Assembly (NCBI RefSeq): GCF_036250675.1
Contig: NZ_CP109592.1
Coordinates: 2,914,001 to 2,978,000, forward strand
Length of the DNA: 64,000 nucleotides
Direction of reading: 5' to 3'
From: Streptomyces sp. NBC_01689
Lineage (GTDB): Bacteria > Actinomycetota > Actinomycetes > Streptomycetales > Streptomycetaceae
The position numbers were made by a program, and so were the translations under genes. A model generated the notes under the pieces. That model was not told the DNA's origin. It worked only from the letters and a program-made list of their open reading frames with translations, and ran no database searches. Shown here piece by piece: positions 30,373 through 38,400 of this stretch (positions are counted from its first letter, which is position 1; each line of letters opens with the position of its first letter).

Positions 30373-31758
30373 GTGGCGCACCCGCCGATCGACGTGACAC
30401 GGCTCGCCGCCCTGGACGCCGCGCAGGCGGCCCGGGTATTGGGCGAGGTGCGCGAGGCCACGCTGGCCGGGCACCCGGCTCGGATCGCGCCGCGCCCGGT
30501 GATCGGGCAGTCCTGGGAGCGCATGCTGCGCGACGGCGTCGACCCCGACCACGACGTCCGGTCGGGGCTGCTGGTCCGCGACGAGGTCGAGCGGCGACGG
30601 CAGACCTCGCGGCTGCGGCATGTGCTGCCGGTGCTGCGTGAGGGACTGCTCTCGGTCGCGGACGCGGCCCATCACATCGTGGTCGTCGCGGACCAGGAGG
30701 GCCGGGTGCTGTGGCGCGAGGGCTGCTCCTCGGTGCTGCGCAAGGCCGACGGGTTCGGTCTGGAGCTCGGCGCGGACTGGCGTGAGAACGTCGTCGGCAC
30801 CAACGGCGTGGGCACCCCGCTGGTCACCCGTCAGCCCGTACAGGTGTTCTCCGCCGAGCACTTCGTGCGCACCCATCACTCGTGGACGTGTGCCGGGGCG
30901 CCGGTCACCGACCCGCGCGACGGCACCCTGCTGGGGGTGGTGGACGTGAGCGGACCGCTGGACACGCTGCATCCGGCCACGCTGGCGCTGGTCGGCTCGG
31001 TGGCCCGGCTCGCCGAGGCGCGGCTGCGCGAGCTGCACCTGACCTCGCTGGAGCGGCTGCGGGCGGTGGCGGCGCCGGTGCTGGCCCGGCTCGGCGGGCG
31101 CGCGGCGGCCGTCGACCAGGACGGCTGGACGGCCGCGGTCACCGGGATGCCGTACACGACCCGGCTCGCGCTGCCCAAGGAGCCGAGCGCGGGGCGTGGT
31201 TGGCTGCCGACGGTCGGGACGTGCGTGGTGGAACCGCTGCCCGGCGGCTGGCTGGTCCGCGCCACCGAGGAACCGGCGCCCCGGCGGCCCGCGCGGATCG
31301 TCCTGGACCTGGCGCATCCGCGCCGCTGGTCGGTGACGGTCGCCTCGGACGCCGGGACCTGGTGCCAGCGGCTGACCCCCCGCCACGCCGAACTGCTCTT
31401 CCTGCTCGCGGCCCGTCCGGGCGGCCGCAGCGCCGCGGGCCTCGCCGACGACCTGTTCGGCGACGCGGGCCGCACGGTCACGGTACGGGCCGAGATGTCG
31501 CGCGTACGGCGGTACCTCGGGGCCTTCCTGGAGCACCGGCCGTATCGTTTCTGCGACGACACCGAGGTGGAGTTGGCCCTCCCGGAGGACCCCCGGGACC
31601 TGCTCGCCCACTCGACGGCTCCCGCCATACGCAGGGCCCGCGCCGCACCGCCCCCTTGTACCGCACCGGGCGCCGACGCGTCCCCGGTGAACCACAAGGA
31701 GCGTATTTCGGGACCGTCTTCCGGGGTCCTCGACCAGGTGGACCGCTCCCTGCCGTAG
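30373..31758 (+). CDS. GAF-domain transcriptional regulator
   Basis: The protein has 461 residues, with a GTG start right after GGGGAGGAACA. Residues 25-75 (RPVIGQSWERMLRDGVDPD) are the N-terminal helix typical of AcoR-type regulators. About 95-215 is a GAF sensor (IVVVADQEGRVLWREG, WRENVVGTNGVGTPLVTRQPVQVFSAEHFV, DVSGPLD). There is no AAA+ ATPase and no Fis-type helix. The C-terminal third instead has a winged-helix-like stretch (LTPRHAELLFLLAARPGGRSAAGLADDLFG, VTVRAEMSRVRRYL). In streptomycetes such proteins usually control an aldehyde dehydrogenase or alcohol-oxidation gene, which is not next to it here. Confidence 0.85.
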   Translation: MAHPPIDVTRLAALDAAQAARVLGEVREATLAGHPARIAPRPVIGQSWERMLRDGVDPDHDVRSGLLVRDEVERRRQTSRLRHVLPVLREGLLSVADAAHHIVVVADQEGRVLWREGCSSVLRKADGFGLELGADWRENVVGTNGVGTPLVTRQPVQVFSAEHFVRTHHSWTCAGAPVTDPRDGTLLGVVDVSGPLDTLHPATLALVGSVARLAEARLRELHLTSLERLRAVAAPVLARLGGRAAAVDQDGWTAAVTGMPYTTRLALPKEPSAGRGWLPTVGTCVVEPLPGGWLVRATEEPAPRRPARIVLDLAHPRRWSVTVASDAGTWCQRLTPRHAELLFLLAARPGGRSAAGLADDLFGDAGRTVTVRAEMSRVRRYLGAFLEHRPYRFCDDTEVELALPEDPRDLLAHSTAPAIRRARAAPPPCTAPGADASPVNHKERISGPSSGVLDQVDRSLP

Positions 31759-31839
31759 CATCCCCTCACAGGCCACCCCACCCGTCTCTCCGTCAACGTA
31801 TTGATCATGAGAGGCAGTTGGCCTTCCTCGGGAGGACGC

Positions 31840-33213
31840 ATGAAGCACCGCGGCAGGCACCGCCGACAACGGAGGGGACAGGCGCTGCGCGCCACCCTGG
31901 CCGGAACCGCCCTGGCGCTCACCGCGGCGGCCACGCTGATCAGCACCTCCCAGGCCACCAACAGCAACAGCCCCGGGGCACTGGCCCCGCTCGGTGCCGC
32001 CGCGACGGCCGGCGGCTTCCGGCTGAACGAGAACCTGCTCCCCGAGGACACCCTGACCACGCTCACCAGGAACATGGGCGGCAACGTCGGCGTCTCGGGC
32101 GTCCTGGCCGACACCGACCACGTGATGCGCGACCGGGCGGAGTGCTCCGGCACCGAGCGCTCGGCGCTGCCCCTCGAACCGGTCGCGACCCGGGCGTACT
32201 GCTGGGCCGGGGACGACGCCCGGACCCGGGAGTGGAGGCCGGCCTCCGTCACCACCTCCGGCGACGCGGACGACGACGGCATGTGGGGCGAGCAGCGCGT
32301 CATCATGGCGGGCTGGACGCACGACGACCGGTCGGCGGCCACCACGGCCGGGGACCGCGAGCTGGCCCGGATCGCCCTGATCGACGCGAGCGACCCCCGG
32401 GCTCTCGCCTACCGCTGGGTGCTGCTCGTCGCCCCGCGTGACGGGGGCCGGGACTTCGACGCGGTCCGCTCCCGGATGAGCGGCATGGTCTGGTACCAGG
32501 GCAAGCTGATCGTCACCGGCCGGAGCGACGCCGGCCGCGACGACGCGCTGCTCGTCTTCGACCTGCACCACATCCTCAAGGCCGGCGTGGACGGCACGGC
32601 GGTCGGCAGGGTGCGGGGCGGCTACTCCGCGCACGGCTACCGCTATGTGCTGCCGGCCGTCGGCTCGTACAGCCCGGCCGGCGGCACCTGTGGCTCCGCC
32701 GCGGGGTCGGTCCCCTGCTTCGGCTCGCTCTCGCTGGACCGCACCTCGACGCCGGACAGCCTGGTCGCCACCGAGGCGTCCGGTCCGGACGGCGACCGGA
32801 CCCGGATCTGGCGCTATCCCTACAGCACCGTCGCGGGCCGTGAGGGCCTGCTCCGCAGCGACTCCCTGGGCCGCGTCGACGCGGACGAGGCCTACACGAC
32901 GAAGGCCTCAGGTCTGTCCGGCGCCCTGTCGCACACACCCGTCGGGGCACGCAGGGCCGACTGGTACGTCGGCCACACCCCCGGCAGCGGCGGCAGGCAC
33001 GGCACCCTGTGGCGGCAGAGCGGCGGCGGTGCCGAGGCGGTCCGGTGCAGCGGCGACCAGTCGTACGCCTGCTGGGGTCAGCACACCTCCTCCCTGTCGT
33101 ACTGGCAGGAGACCGGCGAGCTGTGGACCCTGAGCGGCGCGGGCTCGGACACGACGCCGGAGCGGACCCTCTACGCGGTGCCGCTGGCCTCGGTGGACCG
33201 CTCGCTGGGCTGA
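31840..33213 (+). CDS. Secreted protein of unknown function
   Basis: The protein has 457 residues. The ATG at 31840 lies 4 bases after GGAGG. The N-terminus is strongly basic (KHRGRHRRQRRGQ), then a hydrophobic core (LAGTALALTAAATLI) with a likely cut after STSQA, so it is exported. The mature part has repeated beta-type strands (RIALIDASDPRALAYRWVLLVAP, GMVWYQGKLIVTGRSD, LLVFDLHHIL) like a beta-propeller and pairs of cysteines. No catalytic motif is recognised. Upstream, GTATTGATCATGAG is the likely promoter region. Confidence 0.78.
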   Translation: MKHRGRHRRQRRGQALRATLAGTALALTAAATLISTSQATNSNSPGALAPLGAAATAGGFRLNENLLPEDTLTTLTRNMGGNVGVSGVLADTDHVMRDRAECSGTERSALPLEPVATRAYCWAGDDARTREWRPASVTTSGDADDDGMWGEQRVIMAGWTHDDRSAATTAGDRELARIALIDASDPRALAYRWVLLVAPRDGGRDFDAVRSRMSGMVWYQGKLIVTGRSDAGRDDALLVFDLHHILKAGVDGTAVGRVRGGYSAHGYRYVLPAVGSYSPAGGTCGSAAGSVPCFGSLSLDRTSTPDSLVATEASGPDGDRTRIWRYPYSTVAGREGLLRSDSLGRVDADEAYTTKASGLSGALSHTPVGARRADWYVGHTPGSGGRHGTLWRQSGGGAEAVRCSGDQSYACWGQHTSSLSYWQETGELWTLSGAGSDTTPERTLYAVPLASVDRSLG

Positions 33214-33374
33214 GCCCGTCGCGCGGACCGTGCGGCGCCGACGCGCGGCGTCCCGCGGCACGGCCGGACGGTGTCCCGCGGGCCGCCCCGAGTGCCGCGG
33301 CCGGGGCCTTTGCCGGGCCGGGCGCGGCGGGGTCCGCCTTGGAGGGGGCCGAGCGGCCGTGGTTCCCTGACCTC

Positions 33375-33947
33375 ATGAGCACCGTCACTGTGACCACCTG
33401 GTCCCTGGAACAGACCTCCCCGGCCGACCTGCTCCCCGCGGCGGCGCCCGCCGGGGACGTCCGGATCGTGCGCGCCGAGGTCCCCTCGGCCGAGTTCAGC
33501 CGCTTCCTGTACGCCTCGGTCGGCGCCGACGTCCGCTGGACCGACCGGCTGGGCTGGACGTACGCGCAGTGGGAGCGGTTCCTGGACCGGCCGGGCGTGG
33601 AGACCTGGGTCGCCTACGACCGGGGCACGCCCGCGGGCTACGTGGAGCTGGAACCGCAGGACGACGGTGTCGTGGAGATCGTCTACTTCGGCCTGATCCC
33701 CGCCTTCCGGGGCCGGCGCATCGGCGGCCACCTCCTCTCGTACGGGGTCGCGCGCGCCTGGGACCTGGCCGAACGCGTGCCTAGGCGGGCCGAGACCAAG
33801 CGGGTCTGGCTGCACACCTGCAGCCAGGACGGGGAGTACGCCATGGACAACTACCTGCGGCGCGGGTTCAGGCTCTTCGACACCAAGGTCGAGGACGAGC
33901 CGGACGTGACCGCCCCCGGCCCCTGGCCCGGCGCACGGACGGTCTGA
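33375..33947 (+). CDS. GNAT-family N-acetyltransferase
   Basis: The protein has 190 residues. The acetyl-CoA-binding motif A is visible: VEIVYFGLIPAFRGRRIGGHLLSYGVARAW, followed by KRVWLHTCSQDGEYAMDNYLRRGFRLF. The substrate is unknown. The ATG at 33375 is chosen; a longer in-frame reading from 33009 runs inside the preceding gene in another frame and is rejected. No clear ribosome site is seen. Confidence 0.85.
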   Translation: MSTVTVTTWSLEQTSPADLLPAAAPAGDVRIVRAEVPSAEFSRFLYASVGADVRWTDRLGWTYAQWERFLDRPGVETWVAYDRGTPAGYVELEPQDDGVVEIVYFGLIPAFRGRRIGGHLLSYGVARAWDLAERVPRRAETKRVWLHTCSQDGEYAMDNYLRRGFRLFDTKVEDEPDVTAPGPWPGARTV

Positions 33948-33996
33948 CCAGCCGTCCGGCCGGGCCCGGAGGGCCGACCGGGTGACCGACCACCAC

Positions 33997-34021
33997 CCTT
34001 GTCTCAGCGACCGGGACAAGG
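33997..34021. promoter_or_regulatory. Inverted repeat upstream of the sulfur operon
   Basis: CCTTGTC (33997-34003) and GACAAGG (34015-34021), 7-bp perfect arms separated by 11 bases. It lies 59 bases before the leader-peptide start and 50 bases after the GNAT stop. It may be an operator of the sulfur operon or a weak terminator of the GNAT gene. Confidence 0.5.
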
Positions 34022-34079
34022 TTGTCCACATGATGGATGACGGTGGACTCCCCCGAGATACGCGTGACACGCTTCCGTC

Positions 34080-34163
34080 ATGTCTGGAACTGGAATTGCC
34101 TTGGTGAGTCGGCGCCACGTCGATCTCGGCCGCATGTCCAGCGCCATCTGTCCGGTGAGCTGA
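34080..34163 (+). CDS. Sulfur-operon leader peptide
   Basis: The ORF codes 27 residues from the ATG at 34080 and ends with TGA at 34161-34163. Its core is SRRHVDLGRMSSAICPVS. Short peptides with the pattern RRxHVDLxRxxSAIC are known in streptomycetes as putative leader peptides upstream of sulfur-assimilation and related genes. Translation could also begin at GTG 34104 (VSRRHVDLG), and no strong ribosome site marks either start. The single late Cys codon suggests control by cysteine supply, acting on the sulfite reductase gene 132 bases downstream. Confidence 0.75.
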   Translation: MSGTGIALVSRRHVDLGRMSSAICPVS

Positions 34164-34202
34164 CAGCCCCGGCCGAGCCGGCATTCCCTTTCTCGCCTCT
34201 CC

Positions 34203-34243
34203 CGCGCAATGACGCGCACCCGTCCCACGGGTGCCCATGCGCG
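34203..34243 (+). promoter_or_regulatory. Long stem-loop between leader peptide and sulfite reductase
   Basis: Inner stem GCACCCGT (34216-34223) with ACGGGTGC (34227-34234), loop CCC. Outer stem CGCGCA (34203-34208) with TGCGCG (34238-34243). It lies between the leader-peptide stop and the sirA ribosome site. An attenuator-like or translation-control role is inferred. There is no T-run. Confidence 0.55.
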
Positions 34244-34295
34244 CGCTCAAGAGTGCCCTCCTTCCTGTCCCGCAGTCCCGAAGGACGTGTCCACC

Positions 34296-35990
34296 ATGGC
34301 CGCCACCCCGCAGAACCCCGACGCCGGGCCCCGCCGCAAGGTGAGCCGTCACCGCGGTGAGGGCCAGTGGGCCGTGGGCCACTTCACCCCGCTCAACGGA
34401 AACGAGCAGTTCAAGAAGGACGACGACGGTCTCAATGTGCGGACACGCATTGAGACGATCTACTCCAAGCGGGGCTTCGACTCGATCGACCCCAACGACC
34501 TCCGCGGACGGATGCGCTGGTGGGGGCTGTACACCCAGCGCAAGCCCGGGATCGACGGCGGCAAGACCGCGATCCTGGAGCCGGAGGAGCTGGACGACAA
34601 GTACTTCATGCTGCGCGTCCGTATCGACGGCGGCCGGCTCACCACCGACCAGCTGCGGGTCATCGGCGAGATCTCGCAGGAGTTCGCGCGCGGCACCGCC
34701 GACCTCACCGACCGGCAGAACGTGCAGTACCACTGGATCCGTATCGAGGACGTCCCGGAGATCTGGAACCGTCTGGAGGCCGTGGGGCTGTCCACGACGG
34801 AGGCTTGCGGCGACACTCCGCGCGTGATCCTGGGTTCGCCCGTCGCCGGGATCGCCGAGGACGAGATCATCGACGGCACGCCCGCGGTCGACGAGATCCA
34901 CCGCCGGATCATCGGCAACAAGGACTTCTCCAACCTGCCCCGCAAGTTCAAGTCCGCGATCTCCGGCTCGCCCCTGCTGGACGTGGCGCACGAGATCAAC
35001 GACGTCGCGTTCGTCGGCGTGGACCACCCCGAGCACGGCCCGGGCTTCGACCTCTGGGTCGGCGGCGGACTCTCCACCAACCCGAAGATCGGACAGCGCC
35101 TGGGCGCCTGGGTCCCGCTGGACGAGGTCCCGGACGTCTACGAGGGCGTCATCTCGATCTTCCGCGACTACGGCTACCGCCGGCTGCGCACCCGCGCCCG
35201 CCTGAAGTTCCTGCTCGCCGACTGGGGCGTGGAGAAGTTCCGCCGGGTCCTGGAGGACGAGTACCTGGAGCGCGCGCTCCTGGACGGCCCGGCGCCCGAG
35301 CAGCCCGTCGCCCGCTGGCGCGACCACGTCGGCGTGCACCGGCAGAAGGACGGCAGGTTCTACGTCGGCTTCGCCCCGCGCGTCGGCCGGGTGGACGGCG
35401 CCACCCTCACCAAGATCGCCGAGCTGGCGGGCGCCCACGGCTCCGGCCGGCTGCGCACCACCGTCGAGCAGAAGATGATCGTCCTCGACGTCGAGGAGAG
35501 CCGGGTCGACTCCCTGGTGGAGGGGCTCGAAGCCCTCGACCTGACCGTCCGGCCGTCCTCCTTCCGGCGCGGCACGATGGCCTGCACCGGCATCGAGTAC
35601 TGCAAGCTCGCGATCGTCGAGACCAAGGCCCGCGGCGCCTCCCTGATCGACGAGCTCGAACGCCGCCTGCCCGACTTCGAGGAGCCGATCACGATCAACG
35701 TGAACGGCTGCCCGAACGCCTGCGCCCGTATCCAGGTCGCGGACATCGGTCTCAAGGGCCAGCTGGTCCTCGACGACCAGGGTGAGCAGGTCGAGGGTTT
35801 CCAGGTGCACCTGGGCGGCGCGCTCGGGCTGGAGGCCGGCTTCGGCCGCAAGGTCCGCGGCCTCAAGGTCACCTCGGACGAACTCCCGGACTACGTCGAG
35901 CGGGTCCTCAGGCGTTTCCAGGCGGAGCGTGCCGACGGCGAGCGCTTCGCCACCTGGGCCGCGCGCGCCTCCGAGGAGGCCCTGTCATGA
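34296..35990 (+). CDS. sirA: Ferredoxin-type assimilatory sulfite reductase (siroheme, 4Fe-4S)
   Basis: The protein has 564 residues. It reduces sulfite to sulfide in six electrons with ferredoxin. The cluster/siroheme cysteines are C430 and C436 (CTGIEYC) and C472 and C476 (NGCPNACAR). Y79 (WWGLYTQRK) and C171 (TTEACGD) are 92 residues apart, like Tyr69 and Cys161 that form a covalent link in Mycobacterium tuberculosis SirA, so sulfite rather than nitrite is the likely substrate. The ATG at 34296 has AAGGACG 8 bases upstream. A longer reading from 34209 runs through the stem-loop and is rejected. Its stop overlaps the start of the next gene (ATGA). Confidence 0.95.
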   Translation: MAATPQNPDAGPRRKVSRHRGEGQWAVGHFTPLNGNEQFKKDDDGLNVRTRIETIYSKRGFDSIDPNDLRGRMRWWGLYTQRKPGIDGGKTAILEPEELDDKYFMLRVRIDGGRLTTDQLRVIGEISQEFARGTADLTDRQNVQYHWIRIEDVPEIWNRLEAVGLSTTEACGDTPRVILGSPVAGIAEDEIIDGTPAVDEIHRRIIGNKDFSNLPRKFKSAISGSPLLDVAHEINDVAFVGVDHPEHGPGFDLWVGGGLSTNPKIGQRLGAWVPLDEVPDVYEGVISIFRDYGYRRLRTRARLKFLLADWGVEKFRRVLEDEYLERALLDGPAPEQPVARWRDHVGVHRQKDGRFYVGFAPRVGRVDGATLTKIAELAGAHGSGRLRTTVEQKMIVLDVEESRVDSLVEGLEALDLTVRPSSFRRGTMACTGIEYCKLAIVETKARGASLIDELERRLPDFEEPITINVNGCPNACARIQVADIGLKGQLVLDDQGEQVEGFQVHLGGALGLEAGFGRKVRGLKVTSDELPDYVERVLRRFQAERADGERFATWAARASEEALS

Positions 35991-36166
35991 GCGAGCGTGC
36001 CGCGCCGTTCTACTGCCCCTACTGCGGGGACGAGGACCTGCGGCCCAGCGAGGAGGGTCACGGCGCGTGGGAATGCGCGGCGTGCAACCGGGCCTTCCAG
36101 CTGAAGTTCCTCGGGCTGCTGTCCCGGGGCCTTCGGCAGGACGACCGTGGAGGGGCGGAGATATGA
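35987..36166 (+). CDS. 59-aa zinc-ribbon protein of the sulfur operon
   Basis: The small protein has two knuckles, C10-P-Y-C13 and C30-A-A-C33, typical of a zinc ribbon or rubredoxin-like fold, and a basic amphipathic tail (FQLKFLGLLSRGLRQ). It overlaps the sirA stop by 4 bases and its own stop overlaps the ATG of cysH, so it is translated within the operon. Similar short ORFs occur between sulfite reductase and cysH in other streptomycetes. A role in metal or electron supply to SirA or CysH is an inference. Confidence 0.85.
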   Translation: MSERAAPFYCPYCGDEDLRPSEEGHGAWECAACNRAFQLKFLGLLSRGLRQDDRGGAEI

Positions 36167-36882
36167 CGGCAACTCAGGAAGAGCGTACGGACGAGGACTT
36201 GAGGGATCTCGCCGAGCGGGCGGGGCGTGACCTGGAGGACGCCTCCGCACTGGAGATCCTCCGCTGGGCGGCGGACACCTTCGGCAAGAGGTTCTGTGTC
36301 ACCTCCTCGATGGAGGACGCGGTCGTCGCCCACCTGGCCTCCCGCGCGTTCCCCGACGACAGCCGGGTCGACGTCGTCTTCCTCGACACCGGCTACCACT
36401 TCCCCGAGACCATCGGCACCCGGGACGCGGTCGAGGCCGTGATGGACGTCCATGTCATCACCCTCACCCCCCGGCAGACGGTCGCCGAACAGGACGCCGA
36501 GTACGGGCCCGCGCTGCACGACCGCGACCCCGACCTGTGCTGCGCCCTGCGCAAGGTCAAGCCCCTCGAAGAGGGCCTCACGGCGTACGACGCGTGGGCG
36601 ACGGGACTGCGCAGGGACGAGTCCCCGACCCGGGCGGGCACCCCGGTCGTCGGCTGGGACGAGAAGCGGCGGAAGGTCAAGATCTCGCCGATCGCCCGCT
36701 GGACGCAGGACGACGTGGACGCCTACGTCGCCGAGCACGGCGTCCTCACCAACCCTCTGCTGACGGACGGTTACGCCTCCGTCGGCTGCGCGCCCTGCAC
36801 CCGCCGCGTCCTGGAGGGCGAGGACGCCCGCGCCGGCCGCTGGGCGGGTCGCTCGAAGACCGAGTGCGGGCTGCACGGCTGA
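36163..36882 (+). CDS. cysH: Adenylyl-sulfate (APS/PAPS) reductase
   Basis: The protein has 239 residues. It reduces activated sulfate to sulfite. Two cysteine pairs, C126-C127 (DLCCALRK) and C209/C212 (GCAPC), bind a 4Fe-4S cluster, marking the assimilatory APS-reductase type. The catalytic Cys is C235 in the C-terminal ECGLHG. SSMEDAVVAHLA is the PP-loop region. The ATG at 36163 overlaps the preceding stop. The gene is followed by cysC, whose kinase product PAPS is not strictly needed for an APS reductase. Confidence 0.95.
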   Translation: MTATQEERTDEDLRDLAERAGRDLEDASALEILRWAADTFGKRFCVTSSMEDAVVAHLASRAFPDDSRVDVVFLDTGYHFPETIGTRDAVEAVMDVHVITLTPRQTVAEQDAEYGPALHDRDPDLCCALRKVKPLEEGLTAYDAWATGLRRDESPTRAGTPVVGWDEKRRKVKISPIARWTQDDVDAYVAEHGVLTNPLLTDGYASVGCAPCTRRVLEGEDARAGRWAGRSKTECGLHG

Positions 36883-36917
36883 CCATGACCGAGATCGCGG
36901 AGAACCAGGAGAACCAA

Positions 36918-37451
36918 GTGACCGGAGCCACGATCTGGCTCACGGGTCTGCCGAGTGCCGGCAAGACCACCATCGCGTACGAGCTGGCCGGCCGGCTGCG
37001 CGAGGAGGGCCACCGCGTCGAGGTGCTCGACGGCGACGAGATCCGCGAGTTCCTCTCGTCGGGCCTCGGTTTCTCGCGCGCCGACCGCGACACCAACGTC
37101 CAGCGCATCGGATTCCTCGCCGAACTCCTCTCCCGCAACGGCGTCAAGGCCCTGGTACCCGTCATCGCGCCGTACGCGGACAGCCGCGAGGCGGTGCGGG
37201 GACGGCACCGGGACGGCGGCACCGCGTATCTGGAGGTGCACGTCGCGACCCCGGTCGAGGTCTGCTCCGTACGGGACGTGAAGGGGCTCTACGCCAAGCA
37301 GGCCGCGGGCGAGATCTCGGGGCTGACCGGCGTCGACGACCCCTACGAGGAGCCCGTCTCGCCCGATCTGCGCATCGAGTCGCACACCCAGTCCGTGCAG
37401 GAGTCCGCGGCCGCGCTGCATGCGCTGCTCACCGAAAGGGGTCTCGCATGA
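36918..37451 (+). CDS. cysC: Adenylylsulfate kinase
   Basis: The protein has 177 residues and phosphorylates APS to PAPS. The P-loop GLPSAGKTT lies near residue 10, then LDGDEIREFLSSGLGFSRADRD and ARG-free GLYAKQAAGEISGLTGVDDPYE. The GTG at 36918 is chosen because AGGAG lies 6 bases upstream and it places the P-loop at the usual distance from the N-terminus. The ATG at 36885 (11 codons more, MTEIAENQENQ) has no ribosome site but cannot be excluded. The stop overlaps the cysD start. Confidence 0.92.
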   Translation: MTGATIWLTGLPSAGKTTIAYELAGRLREEGHRVEVLDGDEIREFLSSGLGFSRADRDTNVQRIGFLAELLSRNGVKALVPVIAPYADSREAVRGRHRDGGTAYLEVHVATPVEVCSVRDVKGLYAKQAAGEISGLTGVDDPYEEPVSPDLRIESHTQSVQESAAALHALLTERGLA

Positions 37452-38398
37452 CGACCGCAGCCACTGTGTCCGAGGCGGCCGGCGATTCCGGGAACAGCGG
37501 GCCGTACGCGCTGTCCCACCTGGACGCGCTGGAGTCCGAGGCGGTGCACATCTTCCGCGAGGTCGCGGGCGAGTTCGAACGGCCGGTGGTCCTCTTCTCC
37601 GGCGGCAAGGACTCCATCGTCATGCTGCACCTGGCGCTGAAGGCCTTCGCCCCCGCGCCCGTCCCGTTCTCCCTGCTGCACGTCGACACCGGGCACAACT
37701 TCCCGGAGGTCCTGGAGTACCGCGACCGCACGGTGGCCGCCCACGGTCTGCGCCTGCACGTCGCCTCCGTCCAGGACTACATCGACCGCGGTGTCCTCAA
37801 GGAGCGTCCGGACGGCACCCGCAACCCGCTGCAGACCGTTCCGCTCACCGAGAAGATCCAGTCGGAGCGCTTCGACGCCGTGTTCGGCGGCGGACGCCGC
37901 GACGAGGAGAAGGCCCGCGCGAAGGAACGTGTCTTCTCCCTGCGCGACGAGTTCTCCCAGTGGGACCCGCGCCGCCAGCGCCCCGAGCTGTGGCAGCTGT
38001 ACAACGGGCGCCACGCCCCCGGCGAGCACGTCCGGGTCTTTCCGCTCTCCAACTGGACCGAGCTGGACGTCTGGCAGTACATCGCCCGCGAGCGCATCGA
38101 ACTCCCGGAGATCTACTTCGCGCACGAGCGCGAGGTGTTCCAGCGGGCCGGCATGTGGCTGACCGCCGGCGAGTGGGGCGGTCCGAAGGAGAGCGAGACG
38201 ACCGAGAAGCGGCAGGTCCGTTACCGCACCGTCGGCGACATGTCCTGCACCGGCGCCGTCGACTCCGACGCCACCACGCTGGACGCCGTGATCGCCGAGA
38301 TCGCCGCCTCCCGGCTCACCGAGCGGGGCGCCACCCGCGCCGACGACAAGATGTCCGAAGCCGCGATGGAAGACCGCAAGCGCGAGGGGTACTTCTAG
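37448..38398 (+). CDS. cysD: Sulfate adenylyltransferase subunit 2
   Basis: The protein has 316 residues and is the ATP-sulfurylase catalytic subunit that makes APS from sulfate and ATP, with CysN. The PP-loop SGGKDS spans 51-56. Other marks: LLHVDTGHNFPEVLEYRD, GGGRRDEEKARAKERVFS and FPLSNWTELDVWQYI. Translationally coupled to cysC by an ATGA overlap and followed 2 bases later by cysN. Confidence 0.96.
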   Translation: MTTAATVSEAAGDSGNSGPYALSHLDALESEAVHIFREVAGEFERPVVLFSGGKDSIVMLHLALKAFAPAPVPFSLLHVDTGHNFPEVLEYRDRTVAAHGLRLHVASVQDYIDRGVLKERPDGTRNPLQTVPLTEKIQSERFDAVFGGGRRDEEKARAKERVFSLRDEFSQWDPRRQRPELWQLYNGRHAPGEHVRVFPLSNWTELDVWQYIARERIELPEIYFAHEREVFQRAGMWLTAGEWGGPKESETTEKRQVRYRTVGDMSCTGAVDSDATTLDAVIAEIAASRLTERGATRADDKMSEAAMEDRKREGYF

Positions 38399-38400
38399 CC

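Noticed and set aside
30169..32634. 821-codon minus-strand ORF opposite the GAF regulator and secreted protein
   Set aside because: Antisense shadow; the plus-strand genes have domains and ribosome sites.
33997..34021. CCTTGTC/GACAAGG repeat as a clear terminator
   Set aside because: The 7-bp stem with an 11-nt loop and no T-run is weak; listed as a possible operator instead.
34209..34295. N-terminal extension of the sulfite reductase by 29 codons
   Set aside because: The extension runs through the stem-loop, has no ribosome site, and the ATG at 34296 has a good one.
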